The notes under the pieces are model-generated. The model was given only the letters and a program-made list of their open reading frames with translations. It had not been told where the DNA came from and made no database searches. This document shows positions 17,593-26,473 of a stretch of 64,000 bases of DNA, piece after piece. The translations under genes and the position numbers were made by a program. This stretch comes from Burkholderiales bacterium (GTDB taxonomy: Bacteria; Pseudomonadota; Gammaproteobacteria; Burkholderiales; SHXO01), in the NCBI GenBank assembly GCA_020854105.1, contig JADZGB010000048.1, forward strand, positions 150,210 through 214,209, read 5' to 3'. Positions within the stretch are counted from its first letter, which is position 1; each line of letters starts with the position of its first letter.

Positions 17593-18567
17593 TCAGTGCA
17601 GCTGCGGCTTCTTCAGGAAGTCGCCACGGTCAGCCGAGCGCAGGCGCGTGCGCATCACCGCGCCGTCGCGCACCAGCGTGAGCGGGATCTCGCTGCCGGC
17701 CGGGCCGATGCTCCACACCTTGCGGAACATGTCTCCGAGCGAGGTGACCGCCTCGCCGGCCACTTCCACCACGTGATCGCCCTGCTTCACGCCGGCGCGC
17801 TGGGCGGGACCGCCGTCGGCGAGGCCGGCCACCACGCACTGCGCGCCGGTCTGCGTGGTGTACATGCCCAGCCACGGGCGCGGCGGCCGGTCGGCCTGGC
17901 CGCTGCGCAGCAGGTCGGCGATGATCGGCTCGAGCAGGTCGATCGGCACGATCATGTTGCCCTGCACGGTCTCCCCGTCCACCGCCTCCTGCACCAGCAG
18001 CGAGCCGATGCCGATGAGTTGGCCCGCGCTGCCCACCAGCGCGGCGCCGCCCCACTGGGGATGTGCGGGCGCGGTGTAGATCGCCTCGTCCAGCACGTAT
18101 TCCCAGTAGCCGGCGAACTCGCGCTTGTCCGCGATGCGGGTGCGCAGCGCGTGTGCGCGTCCGCCGTGTCCGACCAGCAGCACCTCGTCGCCCACTGCAC
18201 AGTCCGCGGACGAACCGCGCGGCAGGGCGGGCAGATCCAGGCGCCCGAGCGGCTGCACCAGTCCGAAACCGGTGGCGAAGTCGTAGGCCAGGGGGAACGC
18301 CTCGATGGCCGTCCCCTTGTTGGTGGTGAGCCAGATGCGCCGCGCCTCCGTCACCAGGTAGCCGATGGTGAGCACCAGTCCGTCGGGACCGATGACCACG
18401 CCATTGCCGACGCGCTCGGTGCCCAGGATGTCGGCAGTGAAGGCGTCCTCCGGAACCTCGGCGTGCAGCAGCACCAGTGCATCGAGCACGCGCCCGAGAT
18501 CGAAGGCGCAGCTCTCCGGCGCCGGTTGCAGTTCTTCGGGAAAGGCCCACTCGGCCGGTTTGCTCAT
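17593..18567 (-). CDS. HtrA-like trypsin-fold protein with PDZ domain, catalytic triad lost
   Basis: A 324-residue protein with the fold of DegP/HtrA: a trypsin-like domain (about 45-195) and one PDZ domain (about 232-310, PWLGMYTTQTGAQCVV, then GPAQRAGVKQGDHVVEV). Motif alignment shows all three catalytic residues replaced. NNHVV becomes IGYLV (Tyr70 for His). DxxSDIAL becomes DFATGFGL (Gly100 for Asp). GNSGGALV becomes PQWGGAALV (Trp172 for Ser). There is no signal peptide, so it is probably cytoplasmic. It is likely a non-proteolytic scaffold or peptide-binding protein. The MFS gene is divergent at 18778. Confidence 0.82.
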   Translation of the reverse strand: MSKPAEWAFPEELQPAPESCAFDLGRVLDALVLLHAEVPEDAFTADILGTERVGNGVVIGPDGLVLTIGYLVTEARRIWLTTNKGTAIEAFPLAYDFATGFGLVQPLGRLDLPALPRGSSADCAVGDEVLLVGHGGRAHALRTRIADKREFAGYWEYVLDEAIYTAPAHPQWGGAALVGSAGQLIGIGSLLVQEAVDGETVQGNMIVPIDLLEPIIADLLRSGQADRPPRPWLGMYTTQTGAQCVVAGLADGGPAQRAGVKQGDHVVEVAGEAVTSLGDMFRKVWSIGPAGSEIPLTLVRDGAVMRTRLRSADRGDFLKKPQLH

Positions 18568-18777
18568 GACTGTCCGTTTGGAAGTGGCGTGCGCGCACTT
18601 CGTATCCTATTGCGCGCCCGTCCAGCGTGCCCATGTTACGCGATTGGCGCACGCGGAAAAAATGGCGCCGCATGAACGCGAGGGTGCCGCGCGGCCGCGA
18701 GGTTCAACGCTGCGCCGCATCGTGCCGGCCGCAAACTGGTGTAACGTGCCGGGCTCCCTGCTTCGACCCGTCCCCGG

Positions 18778-20001
18778 ATGTCTACCTCGCCGCAGCCCGA
18801 ATCGCGCTATGCCTGGACGCGCCTGATCATCGCGCTCTTCCTGTCGACCATCGGCGGGGTGGGGATGTGGTCGGTGATCGTCGCGCTGCCGGCGGTGCAG
18901 GCCGAGTTCGGCGTGGCGCGCGGCGACGCTTCCCTGCCATACACGCTGACCATGATCGGCTTCGGCATCAGCGGGATCCTGCTCGGGCGTGCCTGCGACC
19001 GGTTCGGCATCATGCTGCCCGCGCTCGCGTGCACCCTCGCACTGGCGTTCGGTTACGTGACTGCGGCGTCGGCCTCGGCGCTGTGGCAGTTCGCGCTGAT
19101 CCAGGGGGTGCTGATCGGCAGCGGCAGCGCCGCCACCTTCGCGCCGCTGATGGCCGATACCTCCCAGTGGTTCACGCGCCGGCGCGGCATCGCGATCGGC
19201 ATCTTCGCCAGCGGCAATTACCTCTCCGGCACGATCTGGCCACCGCTGCTCCAGCATTTCATCGCCGAGCACGGCTGGCGCGCCACCTACCAGGGCATCG
19301 CCCTGTTCTGCCTGGCCACCATGCTGCCGCTCGCGCTGATGCTGCGCCGCCGTGCGCCGGCGCCCGCGCCGAGCGGCACGGCCGCGGCGCCCGCCGTACG
19401 CCGCGCGCAGGTTCTGCCGCTGGGGATGTCGCCTGCGGCGCTGCAGACCCTGCTGGTGATCGCCGGCGTGGCCTGTTGCGTGGCGATGTCGATGCCCCAG
19501 GTGCACATCGTCGCCTACTGCGCCGATCTCGGTTACGGTCCGGCCGTCGGGGCGCAGATGCTCTCGCTCATGCTCGCCTGCGGCATCGTGAGCCGCGTCG
19601 GATTCGGCTTTATCTCCGACCGCATCGGCGGCCTGCGCACGCTGCTGCTCGGTTCCAGTCTGCAGGGTCTGGCGTTGCTGCTGTTCCTGCCCTTCGACGG
19701 GCTGGTTTCGCTGTACCTGATCTCGGCCCTGTTCGGCCTGTTCCAGGGCGGCATCGTGCCCAGCTACGCCATCATCATCCGCGAGTACTTTCCCGCTGCG
19801 CAGGCCGGCTGGCGCGTGGGCTTCGTCATCACCGCCACCCTGTTCGGCATGGCGCTGGGCGGCTGGATGTCGGGTGCCATCTTCGACCTGAGCGGCTCGT
19901 ACCGGGCGGCCTTCGTGAACGGCACGCTGTGGAACGCCCTAAACCTGGTCATCGCGCTCATGCTGCTGCGCCGGGCGAAGCAGGTGTTCGCGCCGGCCTG
20001 A
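18778..20001 (+). CDS. MFS transporter
   Basis: A major facilitator carrier of 407 residues with twelve predicted membrane helices. The loop 2-3 signature appears as GRACDRFGIMLP, and the matching motif in the second half is SDRIGGLRTLLLG. RRGIAIGIFASGNYLSGTIWP is a motif C-like helix 5. It resembles the oxalate/formate-antiporter-like and monocarboxylate branch, but the substrate is not determinable. The ATG at 18778 is used; upstream in-frame codons overlap the intergenic gap. It is a single-gene unit. Confidence 0.9.
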   Translation: MSTSPQPESRYAWTRLIIALFLSTIGGVGMWSVIVALPAVQAEFGVARGDASLPYTLTMIGFGISGILLGRACDRFGIMLPALACTLALAFGYVTAASASALWQFALIQGVLIGSGSAATFAPLMADTSQWFTRRRGIAIGIFASGNYLSGTIWPPLLQHFIAEHGWRATYQGIALFCLATMLPLALMLRRRAPAPAPSGTAAAPAVRRAQVLPLGMSPAALQTLLVIAGVACCVAMSMPQVHIVAYCADLGYGPAVGAQMLSLMLACGIVSRVGFGFISDRIGGLRTLLLGSSLQGLALLLFLPFDGLVSLYLISALFGLFQGGIVPSYAIIIREYFPAAQAGWRVGFVITATLFGMALGGWMSGAIFDLSGSYRAAFVNGTLWNALNLVIALMLLRRAKQVFAPA

Positions 20002-20090
20002 AGGCTCTCACCCGGGGACTCCTCGGGGATTCCCTCAAGTTTGGAGCGGCTGCTCCGTTAGGCCCACCGTAGCCTGCCATCCCATTTCAT

Positions 20091-22079
20091 GTGAATGCCC
20101 AGGAGCGGCCTGGTGCCGCCACCGTCCCTGCCGTGAAGGCCAACGAGACCATCGGTCGGTTCCGCGTGGTGCGCATGCTCGGCCGCGGCGCACAGGGCAC
20201 GGTATTCCTCGCTTCCGACCCGCAACTTGGCCGCCTGGTGGCGATCAAGACGCTGTCCCTTGCCGGGGACAGTGCCACGGCGCGCATGCAGCGCCTGATG
20301 CAGGAGGCGCGTACCGCCAGCGGCCTGTCGCACCCGAACATCGTGCCGGTGTACGAGGTGGGCATGCTGGGCGCACTGCCCTACGTCGTGTTCGAGTACG
20401 TGGAGGGCTGCACGCTGAGCCAGCTGCTCAGGGCCGACGGCGCGATGCTGATGGCGCGCGCGGTCATCACCATGAGCCAGATCCTGGCCGGCATCGCGCA
20501 GGCCCACTCCAAGGGCCTGATGCACGGCGATATCACCCCGGCCAACATCCTCCTGTCGGCCGCGGGCGTGCCGCGCGTGACCGACTTTGGCATCTCGCGC
20601 GACCGGTTCGCCTCGCCCGACCAGGCGCCCAGCGGCACGCTGCGCTACATGGCTCCGGAGCATTTCCAGGGTCTGGCGCCCGATCTGCGGGCCGACGTGT
20701 TCGCGCTCGGCCTGATCTTCTGGGAGATGCTCACCGGCGAGCCGGCCATCGGCGGCAGCGACAGCGTGAGCATGATCTACCAGACGCTCAACGCGGTCAT
20801 CCCGCCGCCATCGGCGAAGAAGCCCGACATCGATCCGCGCCTGGACGAGATCGTGCGGCGTGCGCTGGAGAAGGACCGGGAGGCGCGCTTCCGCGATGCA
20901 GCCGAGATGAAGGAGGTGCTGGACCGCTTCCGCGTGCCCACCGGATCGAGCGGCACCACCCAGCTCAACGCGGCCGCCACGCACAGCACGGTGGACTTCC
21001 TGCTGCGGCGCATGCGCCACAAGGCCGACTTCCCGGTGCTGTCCCAGCGCTTCCACGAGATCAACCGGCTGACCTCGGAGGAGTCGGGCCTGTCGCTGCA
21101 GAAGCTCGCCAACCTCGTGCTGCAGGACTTCGCGCTCACCCACAAGCTGCTGCAGCTGGTGAACTCCGTGGCGTACGGCGGCAGCGGACGCGTGACCAGC
21201 GTCACGCAGGCGATCCTCGCCCTCGGCCTTGAGCAGGTGCGGGTGGTCGCCACCAGCCTCATGCTCGCCACACCCCCGCGCGGCAAGGACATGCACCCGG
21301 GCCTGCACGAGGTGCTCCTCGGCGCTTTCGTCGCCGGCGTGGTCGGGCGCAATCTCGGGCGCATGGCCGGTCTGAGCAACGTCGAGGAGTTGTTCATCTG
21401 CTCCATGTTCAGCCGCCTCGGCGAGATTCTGGCGATCTACTACTTCCCCGAAGACTATGACGAGATCGTGCGCATCGTGCGCACCCAGGGCGTGAGCGAA
21501 CTGGTGGCCTCGCGCGACGTGCTCGGCATCGGCTTCGACGAACTGGGCATCGAGGTGGCGCGGCGCTGGAACTTTCCTCCCAACGTGCTGCACGCGATGC
21601 GCGCGCTGCCCGAGGGCGTGCTGCCCGCCGCACCCACCGACAGGGAGCGCATCGCGCACTGTGCCGGGTTCGCGCGCGAACTGTGCGACGCCGCCTGGCG
21701 CACGCCGCCCCAGGAGCGCGAAGCGGTGCTGGCCGCGCTGATCGAACGCTTCCAGGCGACGATTCCCAAGGCGAACGCGCATCTGCGGCCGCTCATCGAG
21801 CACTCGCTGGAGCTGGCCCGCAAGTACTGCGGCATCATCGGCGTGGACACCCGCGGCAGCGCGCTGATCGAAGGCCTGAGCGCGTGGACCCACCCGGCGA
21901 GTGTACCCGCCCCATCGTCGGCGGCGCCGGCGGCTGTCAGCGTCGGCGCGCGCAGCATCTCCTCCACCCGCACGCAGCGGCTGCCGACGGTCGCGAGGCC
22001 CGCGGTGGTCCCCGCCGCCGCGGCCCGCCGCGGTGCAGGCGGCTGGCTCAGACGGCTCTGGTCGCGGCTGGCCGCCTGA
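20091..22079 (+). CDS. Serine/threonine protein kinase fused to an HDOD domain
   Basis: A 662-residue two-domain signalling protein. The kinase domain spans about 20-290: glycine loop LGRGAQGTVFLA, ATP lysine K53 in VAIK, catalytic loop HGDITPANIL with D147, and DFG at 165-167. HGD replaces the usual HRD, so it is a non-RD kinase, probably not controlled by activation-loop phosphorylation. An HDOD domain follows (about 305-515; SQRFHEINRL, then LQDFALTHKLLQLVNSVAYG). The tail is Ala/Pro/Arg-rich. The start is GTG at 20091, since the upstream ATG is followed at once by TGA. HDOD proteins link to cyclic-di-GMP and stress signalling in other bacteria; the role here is unknown. Confidence 0.9.
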   Translation: MNAQERPGAATVPAVKANETIGRFRVVRMLGRGAQGTVFLASDPQLGRLVAIKTLSLAGDSATARMQRLMQEARTASGLSHPNIVPVYEVGMLGALPYVVFEYVEGCTLSQLLRADGAMLMARAVITMSQILAGIAQAHSKGLMHGDITPANILLSAAGVPRVTDFGISRDRFASPDQAPSGTLRYMAPEHFQGLAPDLRADVFALGLIFWEMLTGEPAIGGSDSVSMIYQTLNAVIPPPSAKKPDIDPRLDEIVRRALEKDREARFRDAAEMKEVLDRFRVPTGSSGTTQLNAAATHSTVDFLLRRMRHKADFPVLSQRFHEINRLTSEESGLSLQKLANLVLQDFALTHKLLQLVNSVAYGGSGRVTSVTQAILALGLEQVRVVATSLMLATPPRGKDMHPGLHEVLLGAFVAGVVGRNLGRMAGLSNVEELFICSMFSRLGEILAIYYFPEDYDEIVRIVRTQGVSELVASRDVLGIGFDELGIEVARRWNFPPNVLHAMRALPEGVLPAAPTDRERIAHCAGFARELCDAAWRTPPQEREAVLAALIERFQATIPKANAHLRPLIEHSLELARKYCGIIGVDTRGSALIEGLSAWTHPASVPAPSSAAPAAVSVGARSISSTRTQRLPTVARPAVVPAAAARRGAGGWLRRLWSRLAA

Positions 22080-22138
22080 TCCGGCACCGCGCACGCGGGC
22101 TGCTAGACTTGACAGGACGACAACCCCCGCGCTCCGGA

Positions 22139-22555
22139 ATGACCCCACAAGAGCAGTCGCCGACGCGTCCGGCCGAAGGGCTGGTGCGCATCACCAACAT
22201 CGTCTATGGCCTGCACGCCGTGAGCCTCGTGCTGGGCGCGTTCGGTTCCGCCATGGTGATCGGTTCCTTCCTGTTCGGCTGGCCCTCGATCATCGCGGTG
22301 GTCATCAACTACGTGAAACGCAGCGACGTGCGCGGTACCTATCTCGATTCGCACTTCTCCTGGCAGATCCGCACCTTCTGGTTCGCGCTGCTGTGAGCGG
22401 TGCTGGTTGCCGTGGTCTCCGTTCCGCTCGCTCTCGTCGTCATCGGCATCGGCACCTGGGTGCTCGGCATGTTCCTACTGGGCATCTGGGCCATCTACCG
22501 CATCGCGCGCGGCTGGCTCGCGCTGCGAGAGGGGCGCGCCATGCCCGCGGCCTGA
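22139..22555 (+). pseudogene. DUF4870-like membrane protein interrupted by an in-frame TGA
   Basis: The ATG at 22139 opens a frame that reads to TGA at 22394-22396 and then continues in the same frame to a second TGA at 22553-22555, 138 codons in all. Part 1 (85 residues) carries NYVKRSDVRGTYLDSHFSWQ and ends IRTFWFALL. Part 2 (AVLVAVVSVPLALVVIG, then FLLGIWAIYRIARGWLAL) is the remaining membrane portion. In this family a Trp normally follows IRTFWFxLL, so TGG has become TGA. It is either a nonsense mutation, a sequencing error or, less likely, readthrough. Three hydrophobic segments are visible. The last 81 nt overlap the convergent flavoprotein gene. Confidence 0.75.
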
Positions 22556-23800
22556 GAGCCAGGTCGCGGCGCCTTCTCCGGCCACGCGTCCGCTGGCGAA
22601 GCAGGCGGTAAGCAGATAGCCCCCGGTGGGGGCCTCCCAGTCGATCATCTCGCCCGCGCAGAACACGCCCGGCAGTGCACGCAGCATGAGGCGTTCGTCG
22701 AACGCCTCGAAGCGCACCCCGCCCGCGCTGCTGATCACCTCGTCCAGAGGACGCGGCGAGATCACCCGCACCGGCAGCGACTTCACCGCTGCGGCCAGAC
22801 GCGCGCCCGGTGTTACGCTCTGCGTGTCGCACACTTCGCGCACCAGCCCGGCCTTCACGCCCTGGATGTCGATGGCACGCAGGCGATTGGCCAGCGACTG
22901 TCCCGGCCGCTGCCGCGCCAGGACCGCGGCGATGCGTTCCACTGGAACATCGGGGGCCAGGTCCAGGTGCAGGACCGCTTGACCGTGGCGCTCCAGCATC
23001 GTACGTAACGCGCGCGCCAGGGTGTACACCAGCGCGCCTTCGACTCCGTACTGCGACACGACGAACTCGCCACGCACCGCCGGCATGCCATCGTCCAGGT
23101 GCGCGGCGACGCTCTTCACCGGGCTGCCGGCGAAGCGCTCGCGGAAGTGCGCGCTCCAGGCGCATTCAAAGCCGCAGTTGGCGCTCGCCAGCGGCGCGAG
23201 CGGGATGCCACGGGCCGCCAGCGGCGCCATCCAGGCGCCGTCCGATCCCAGCCGAGCCCAGCTGCCTCCGCCCAGCGCGAGCACACTTGCCCGGCTGCAC
23301 ACGTGCAGTACGCCGGCAGGCGTCGCGAACGCCAGGTCAGTGCCATCCCAGCCGAGAAAGCGGTGGCGCACGTGGAACCGCACGCCCTGCCGCCGCAGGC
23401 GCGCCAGCCACGCGCGCAGCAGCGGCGCGGCCTTCATGCCCTGTGGAAATACGCGCCCCGAACTGCCGACGAAGGTCGGCACGCCCAGCGCATGCGCCCA
23501 CGCGCGCAGCGCGTCGGGCCCGAACCGCTCCAGCCAGTTGCCTACGCGCACCGCCTGCTCGCCGTAGCGGCGAACGAATCGGGGCAGGGCCTCGGCATGG
23601 GTGAGATTGAGGCCGCTCTTTCCCGCCAGCAGGAACTTGCGACCGACCGAGGGCATCGCGTCGAACAGGTCGACGGCAATGCCGGCGGCGGCCAGGGTCT
23701 CGGCCGCCATCAGTCCGGCCGGTCCGCCGCCGACCACTGCGCACACCACGTTCGAGGGCTCGCCGGTCACGCCATCGACGATGTCACTTGCAGAAGCCAT
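22475..23800 (-). CDS. HI0933-like FAD-dependent flavoprotein
   Basis: A 441-residue flavoprotein of the HI0933/TIGR03862 type. The FAD-binding Rossmann motif is VVGGGPAGLMAAE at about residues 22-34. The family signature GRKFLLAGKSGLNLTH follows, and ALGGGSWARLGSDG and the C-terminal FCAGEMIDWEAPTGGYLL complete the FAD site. The biochemical function of the family is not established; an oxidoreductase role is inferred from the fold. The C-terminal 27 codons overlap the convergent DUF4870-like gene, and the last 20 residues (after GRGHG) look unlike the family and are low complexity. Confidence 0.88.
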   Translation of the reverse strand: MASASDIVDGVTGEPSNVVCAVVGGGPAGLMAAETLAAAGIAVDLFDAMPSVGRKFLLAGKSGLNLTHAEALPRFVRRYGEQAVRVGNWLERFGPDALRAWAHALGVPTFVGSSGRVFPQGMKAAPLLRAWLARLRRQGVRFHVRHRFLGWDGTDLAFATPAGVLHVCSRASVLALGGGSWARLGSDGAWMAPLAARGIPLAPLASANCGFECAWSAHFRERFAGSPVKSVAAHLDDGMPAVRGEFVVSQYGVEGALVYTLARALRTMLERHGQAVLHLDLAPDVPVERIAAVLARQRPGQSLANRLRAIDIQGVKAGLVREVCDTQSVTPGARLAAAVKSLPVRVISPRPLDEVISSAGGVRFEAFDERLMLRALPGVFCAGEMIDWEAPTGGYLLTACFASGRVAGEGAATWLSGRGHGAPLSQREPAARDAVDGPDAQ

Positions 23801-23976
23801 GCATGAGCAGAAGAAGAAGACGTGAAAGGGCTGCCAAAGGGCTGGAGCGGGTCACCCGATACGGATTCGCGCCTTCCCCCGAGCCCCTCATCCCCAGGCA
23901 TGGGCACTTCCCGACTGACGTCCGCCGTACACGACGGCACCGCCGTCCTGCGCGGCGCCTGGATTCGCATTCATCA

Positions 23977-24108
23977 ATCGGCAAACACATCGTGCAGGAG
24001 CAGGGCGGCCGCATCTGGGCGGAGAACCTGCCCGGCCGGGGCGCGCGCTCCTCCTTCGTCCTGCCCCGCATCGCGCACACGCCCCTTGCCGCGGCGGATG
24101 CCGATTGA
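23977..24108 (+). pseudogene. C-terminal fragment of a sensor histidine kinase
   Basis: An isolated 43-codon stretch ending in TGA encodes IGKHIVQEQGGRIWAEN and GRGARSSFVLPR. These match the last part of the HATPase_c domain (the helix after the G2 box and the closing strand) of a PAS-type histidine kinase. Nothing upstream supplies the rest of the domain. It resembles, but is not identical to, the corresponding segment of the kinase at 28153-30808. It is a gene relic in the gap between the flavoprotein and YihY genes. Confidence 0.65.
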
Positions 24109-24126
24109 GCGCCTTGCCGGCAGTGC

Positions 24127-25011
24127 TCAGGGGCGCGCGTCGCTCTTGTCGGCGAGCGGCTCGTCCGGCCGGCCCTCGCAGTGGTTGCGGATCACGGCGT
24201 TGATCTCGGCGCCGAACAGCAGGACCGAGGCGGAAAGGTAGAAGTACAGGAGAAGGATAACGATCGCGCCGATGCTGCCGTAGGTCGCATTGTAGTTGCC
24301 GAAGTTCTGCACGTAGTATCCGAATCCCACCGAGGCGGCGATCCACACCATCACGGACAGGATCGCCCCCGGGGTGATGAACCGGAAGCGCTGGCGTACG
24401 TTGGGACCGACGTAGTACACGACCGAGACCGCGAGCATCAGCAGCAGCACCGCCACCGGCCAGCGGATCCAGTTCCAGATCGCCACGAACACCGCGTCCA
24501 TCCCCAGGCGCGCCGCAGCCCAGCCCGCAGCCTGCGGACCGAGCACCATCAATGCCGCTGCGGCCACCATCAGCAGCGCCAGACCCACGGTGTAGAGGAT
24601 CGAGAGCAGATAGAGCCGCCACGCCGGCCTTCGCTCCGCCGCGTCGTAAGCCACGTTCAGCGCCTCGATCAGCGTCATGACGCCGAACGACGCCGACCAC
24701 AGCGCGAGCACGATCCCGATCGATACCAGCCCGCCGCGCGGGGTCTGCAGTTCGTCGATCACGCTGTTCACCTGATCCATCGCCTCGCCCGGCACCAGCA
24801 GCGCGGCCTGCTCGCGCATCCAGTCGAATAGCTGCGGGATGTGTAGCACCCCGAGCAGCGCGACCAGGAACAGCAGGAACGGGAACAGCGAGAAGATGAT
24901 TCGATAGGCCAGCGCCGCCGCGTAGGTGGTCATGCTGTCGGCACTGAAGTCCCTGATCGCACGCTTCAAGACTTCGAGGGGCGAAAGTCCGCCGAGTCCG
25001 GCGATTTCCAT
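24127..25011 (-). CDS. YihY/BrkB-family inner-membrane protein
   Basis: A 294-residue membrane protein of the YihY (formerly misnamed ribonuclease BN) family. It has about six hydrophobic segments and the family motifs YAAALAYRIIFSLFPFLLFL near the N terminus, RGGLVSIGIVLALWSAS, and YGSIGAIVILLLYFYLSASVLLFGAE near the C terminus. Members are suggested to be transporters, but no substrate is proven. It begins with ATG at 25011. It has no operon partners; a histidine-kinase relic lies just beyond its 3' end. Confidence 0.92.
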   Translation of the reverse strand: MEIAGLGGLSPLEVLKRAIRDFSADSMTTYAAALAYRIIFSLFPFLLFLVALLGVLHIPQLFDWMREQAALLVPGEAMDQVNSVIDELQTPRGGLVSIGIVLALWSASFGVMTLIEALNVAYDAAERRPAWRLYLLSILYTVGLALLMVAAAALMVLGPQAAGWAAARLGMDAVFVAIWNWIRWPVAVLLLMLAVSVVYYVGPNVRQRFRFITPGAILSVMVWIAASVGFGYYVQNFGNYNATYGSIGAIVILLLYFYLSASVLLFGAEINAVIRNHCEGRPDEPLADKSDARP

Positions 25012-25372
25012 GTTCGGTGTCCCGGGTTGGGTGAGCCAAGCCTAGCAACAGCGGTGCCGCTTGCACAAGCCATTCGCGGCGATGCCGTGCCGCAGGTCCT
25101 CTGCCGCCTGAACGCGTGGCGCCCGATCACCCCTCGATCTGCGCCCCTCGATCTGCGTTGGGAGGCCCCGGCCCGAATGCTGATTGCCCGATCGATGGGC
25201 ATCGGACGACGGCATGCTCCGGCATGACGCGAACCGCGTCGCCCCGGCGCGAGCCGGGGCCCAGGCGCTCATTGCGCGCCTGCGCACCGCAGGACGCGGC
25301 ATCTGCTAGCAGCCTCCGTCGGATCGGCGCGCGTGCAGGTTATGATTGAAGCCTGCACTCACGGGGTAATCC
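25012..25372. other. Intergenic gap of 361 bp with one REP-like hairpin
   Basis: No gene is supported here. A REP-like hairpin (CCCCGGCGCGAGCCGGGG) occupies 25238-25264. A TATGAT at 25341-25346 could be the -10 of the downstream racemase-like gene, but no matching -35 is present. Confidence 0.6.
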
Positions 25373-26473
25373 ATGAAGATCCGGGCGATCGAGACCATCG
25401 TTCTGCGCATTCCCTACACCACCGGCGGCAGCAAGGACACCGGCGCGTGGGGCGGGCGCGCCTGGACCACGGCGGACGCGCTGCTGGTGAAGGTGAGCAC
25501 CGAGAGCGGGCTGGTCGGGTGGGGCGAAGCCTTCGGCTACAACGCGATCCCGGCCACGCGCGCAGCGATCGAACAGATGATCGCCCCGATCTGCATCGGA
25601 CGCAGCGCCCTGGACATCGAGCCGCTGCTGGCCGAGCTGCACGCCAAGCTGCACATCTTCGGCCGTGGCGGCCCCGTGATCTTCGGCATGTCGGGTCTGG
25701 ACATCGCGCTGTGGGACATCGCCGGCAAGGCCGCCGGGCTGCCGGTGGCGCAGCTGCTCGGCGGCCGGCGCGCCGAGCGCCTGCCCGCCTACGCGAGCCT
25801 CATCCGCTATGCCGAGCCGGCCCTGGTGGCGCAGAACGTCGAACGCGCGATGCGCGACGGGTTCCGCCACATCAAGCTGCACGAGGTGGAGGTCGCGCCC
25901 ACGCGCGCCGCACGCGAGGCGGCTGGCGACTCGCTGCCCATCATGCTCGACGTGAATTGTCCCTGGACGGTGCAGCAGGCGCTGCACATGGCGCGCCAGC
26001 TCGAACCGCTCGATCTGCTGTGGCTCGAGGAGCCGGTCTGGCCGCCGGAGAACATCGCCGGGCTGGCCGAGGTGCGGGCAGCCGGTGGCATCGCGCTCGC
26101 CTCGGGCGAGAATTTCGCCACGCTCACGCAGTACCAGCAACTGCTCGAAGCGGGCGCGGTGGACTACGTCCAGCCCAGCCCGACGAAGATGGGCGGCATC
26201 TCGGAACTCGTGCGCGTGTTCACGCTGGCACGTGTGCACAACGCGACCGTGATGCCGCATTCCTTCTACGACGGCCCCGGTCTGCTGGCGGCGGTGCACG
26301 TCAATGCCGCGCTGGGTCGCGACTCGCTGGTGGAGTGGCGCTACTTCGATCTGGAAGCGCGCCTGTACGGCGGGCACATGATTCCGCGCGAGGGCTCGAT
26401 CGAGGTTCCCGACGGACCGGGCCTGGGCTTCGACCCGGATCCCGAGATCGTGTCGCGTTATCGCGTGGACTAG
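25373..26473 (+). CDS. Mandelate racemase/muconate lactonizing enzyme superfamily protein
   Basis: A 366-residue enolase-superfamily enzyme that would abstract a proton alpha to a carboxylate. Metal ligands are visible as Asp in IMLDVNCPW, Glu in LWLEEPVWPP and Glu in LASGENFAT. The candidate acid/base residues are the KLHE motif at about 164-167 and the histidine in MPHSFYDGPG. This places it near acid-sugar dehydratases or mandelate racemases, but the substrate is not known. The ATG at 25373 has no strong ribosome-binding site. It is convergent with the HAD-ATPase gene, with only one base between the stops. Confidence 0.9.
   Translation: MKIRAIETIVLRIPYTTGGSKDTGAWGGRAWTTADALLVKVSTESGLVGWGEAFGYNAIPATRAAIEQMIAPICIGRSALDIEPLLAELHAKLHIFGRGGPVIFGMSGLDIALWDIAGKAAGLPVAQLLGGRRAERLPAYASLIRYAEPALVAQNVERAMRDGFRHIKLHEVEVAPTRAAREAAGDSLPIMLDVNCPWTVQQALHMARQLEPLDLLWLEEPVWPPENIAGLAEVRAAGGIALASGENFATLTQYQQLLEAGAVDYVQPSPTKMGGISELVRVFTLARVHNATVMPHSFYDGPGLLAAVHVNAALGRDSLVEWRYFDLEARLYGGHMIPREGSIEVPDGPGLGFDPDPEIVSRYRVD

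Noticed and set aside
20058..22148. A 696-codon minus-strand open frame opposite the kinase-HDOD gene
   Set aside because: Composition (Ala/Arg/His/Val) is that of a codon-bias shadow; the plus-strand frame has all kinase motifs.
22394..22396. TGA as a selenocysteine or reassigned Trp codon
   Set aside because: Many genes here end in TGA, so reassignment is excluded, and the site is inside a membrane helix without a selenocysteine-type context.
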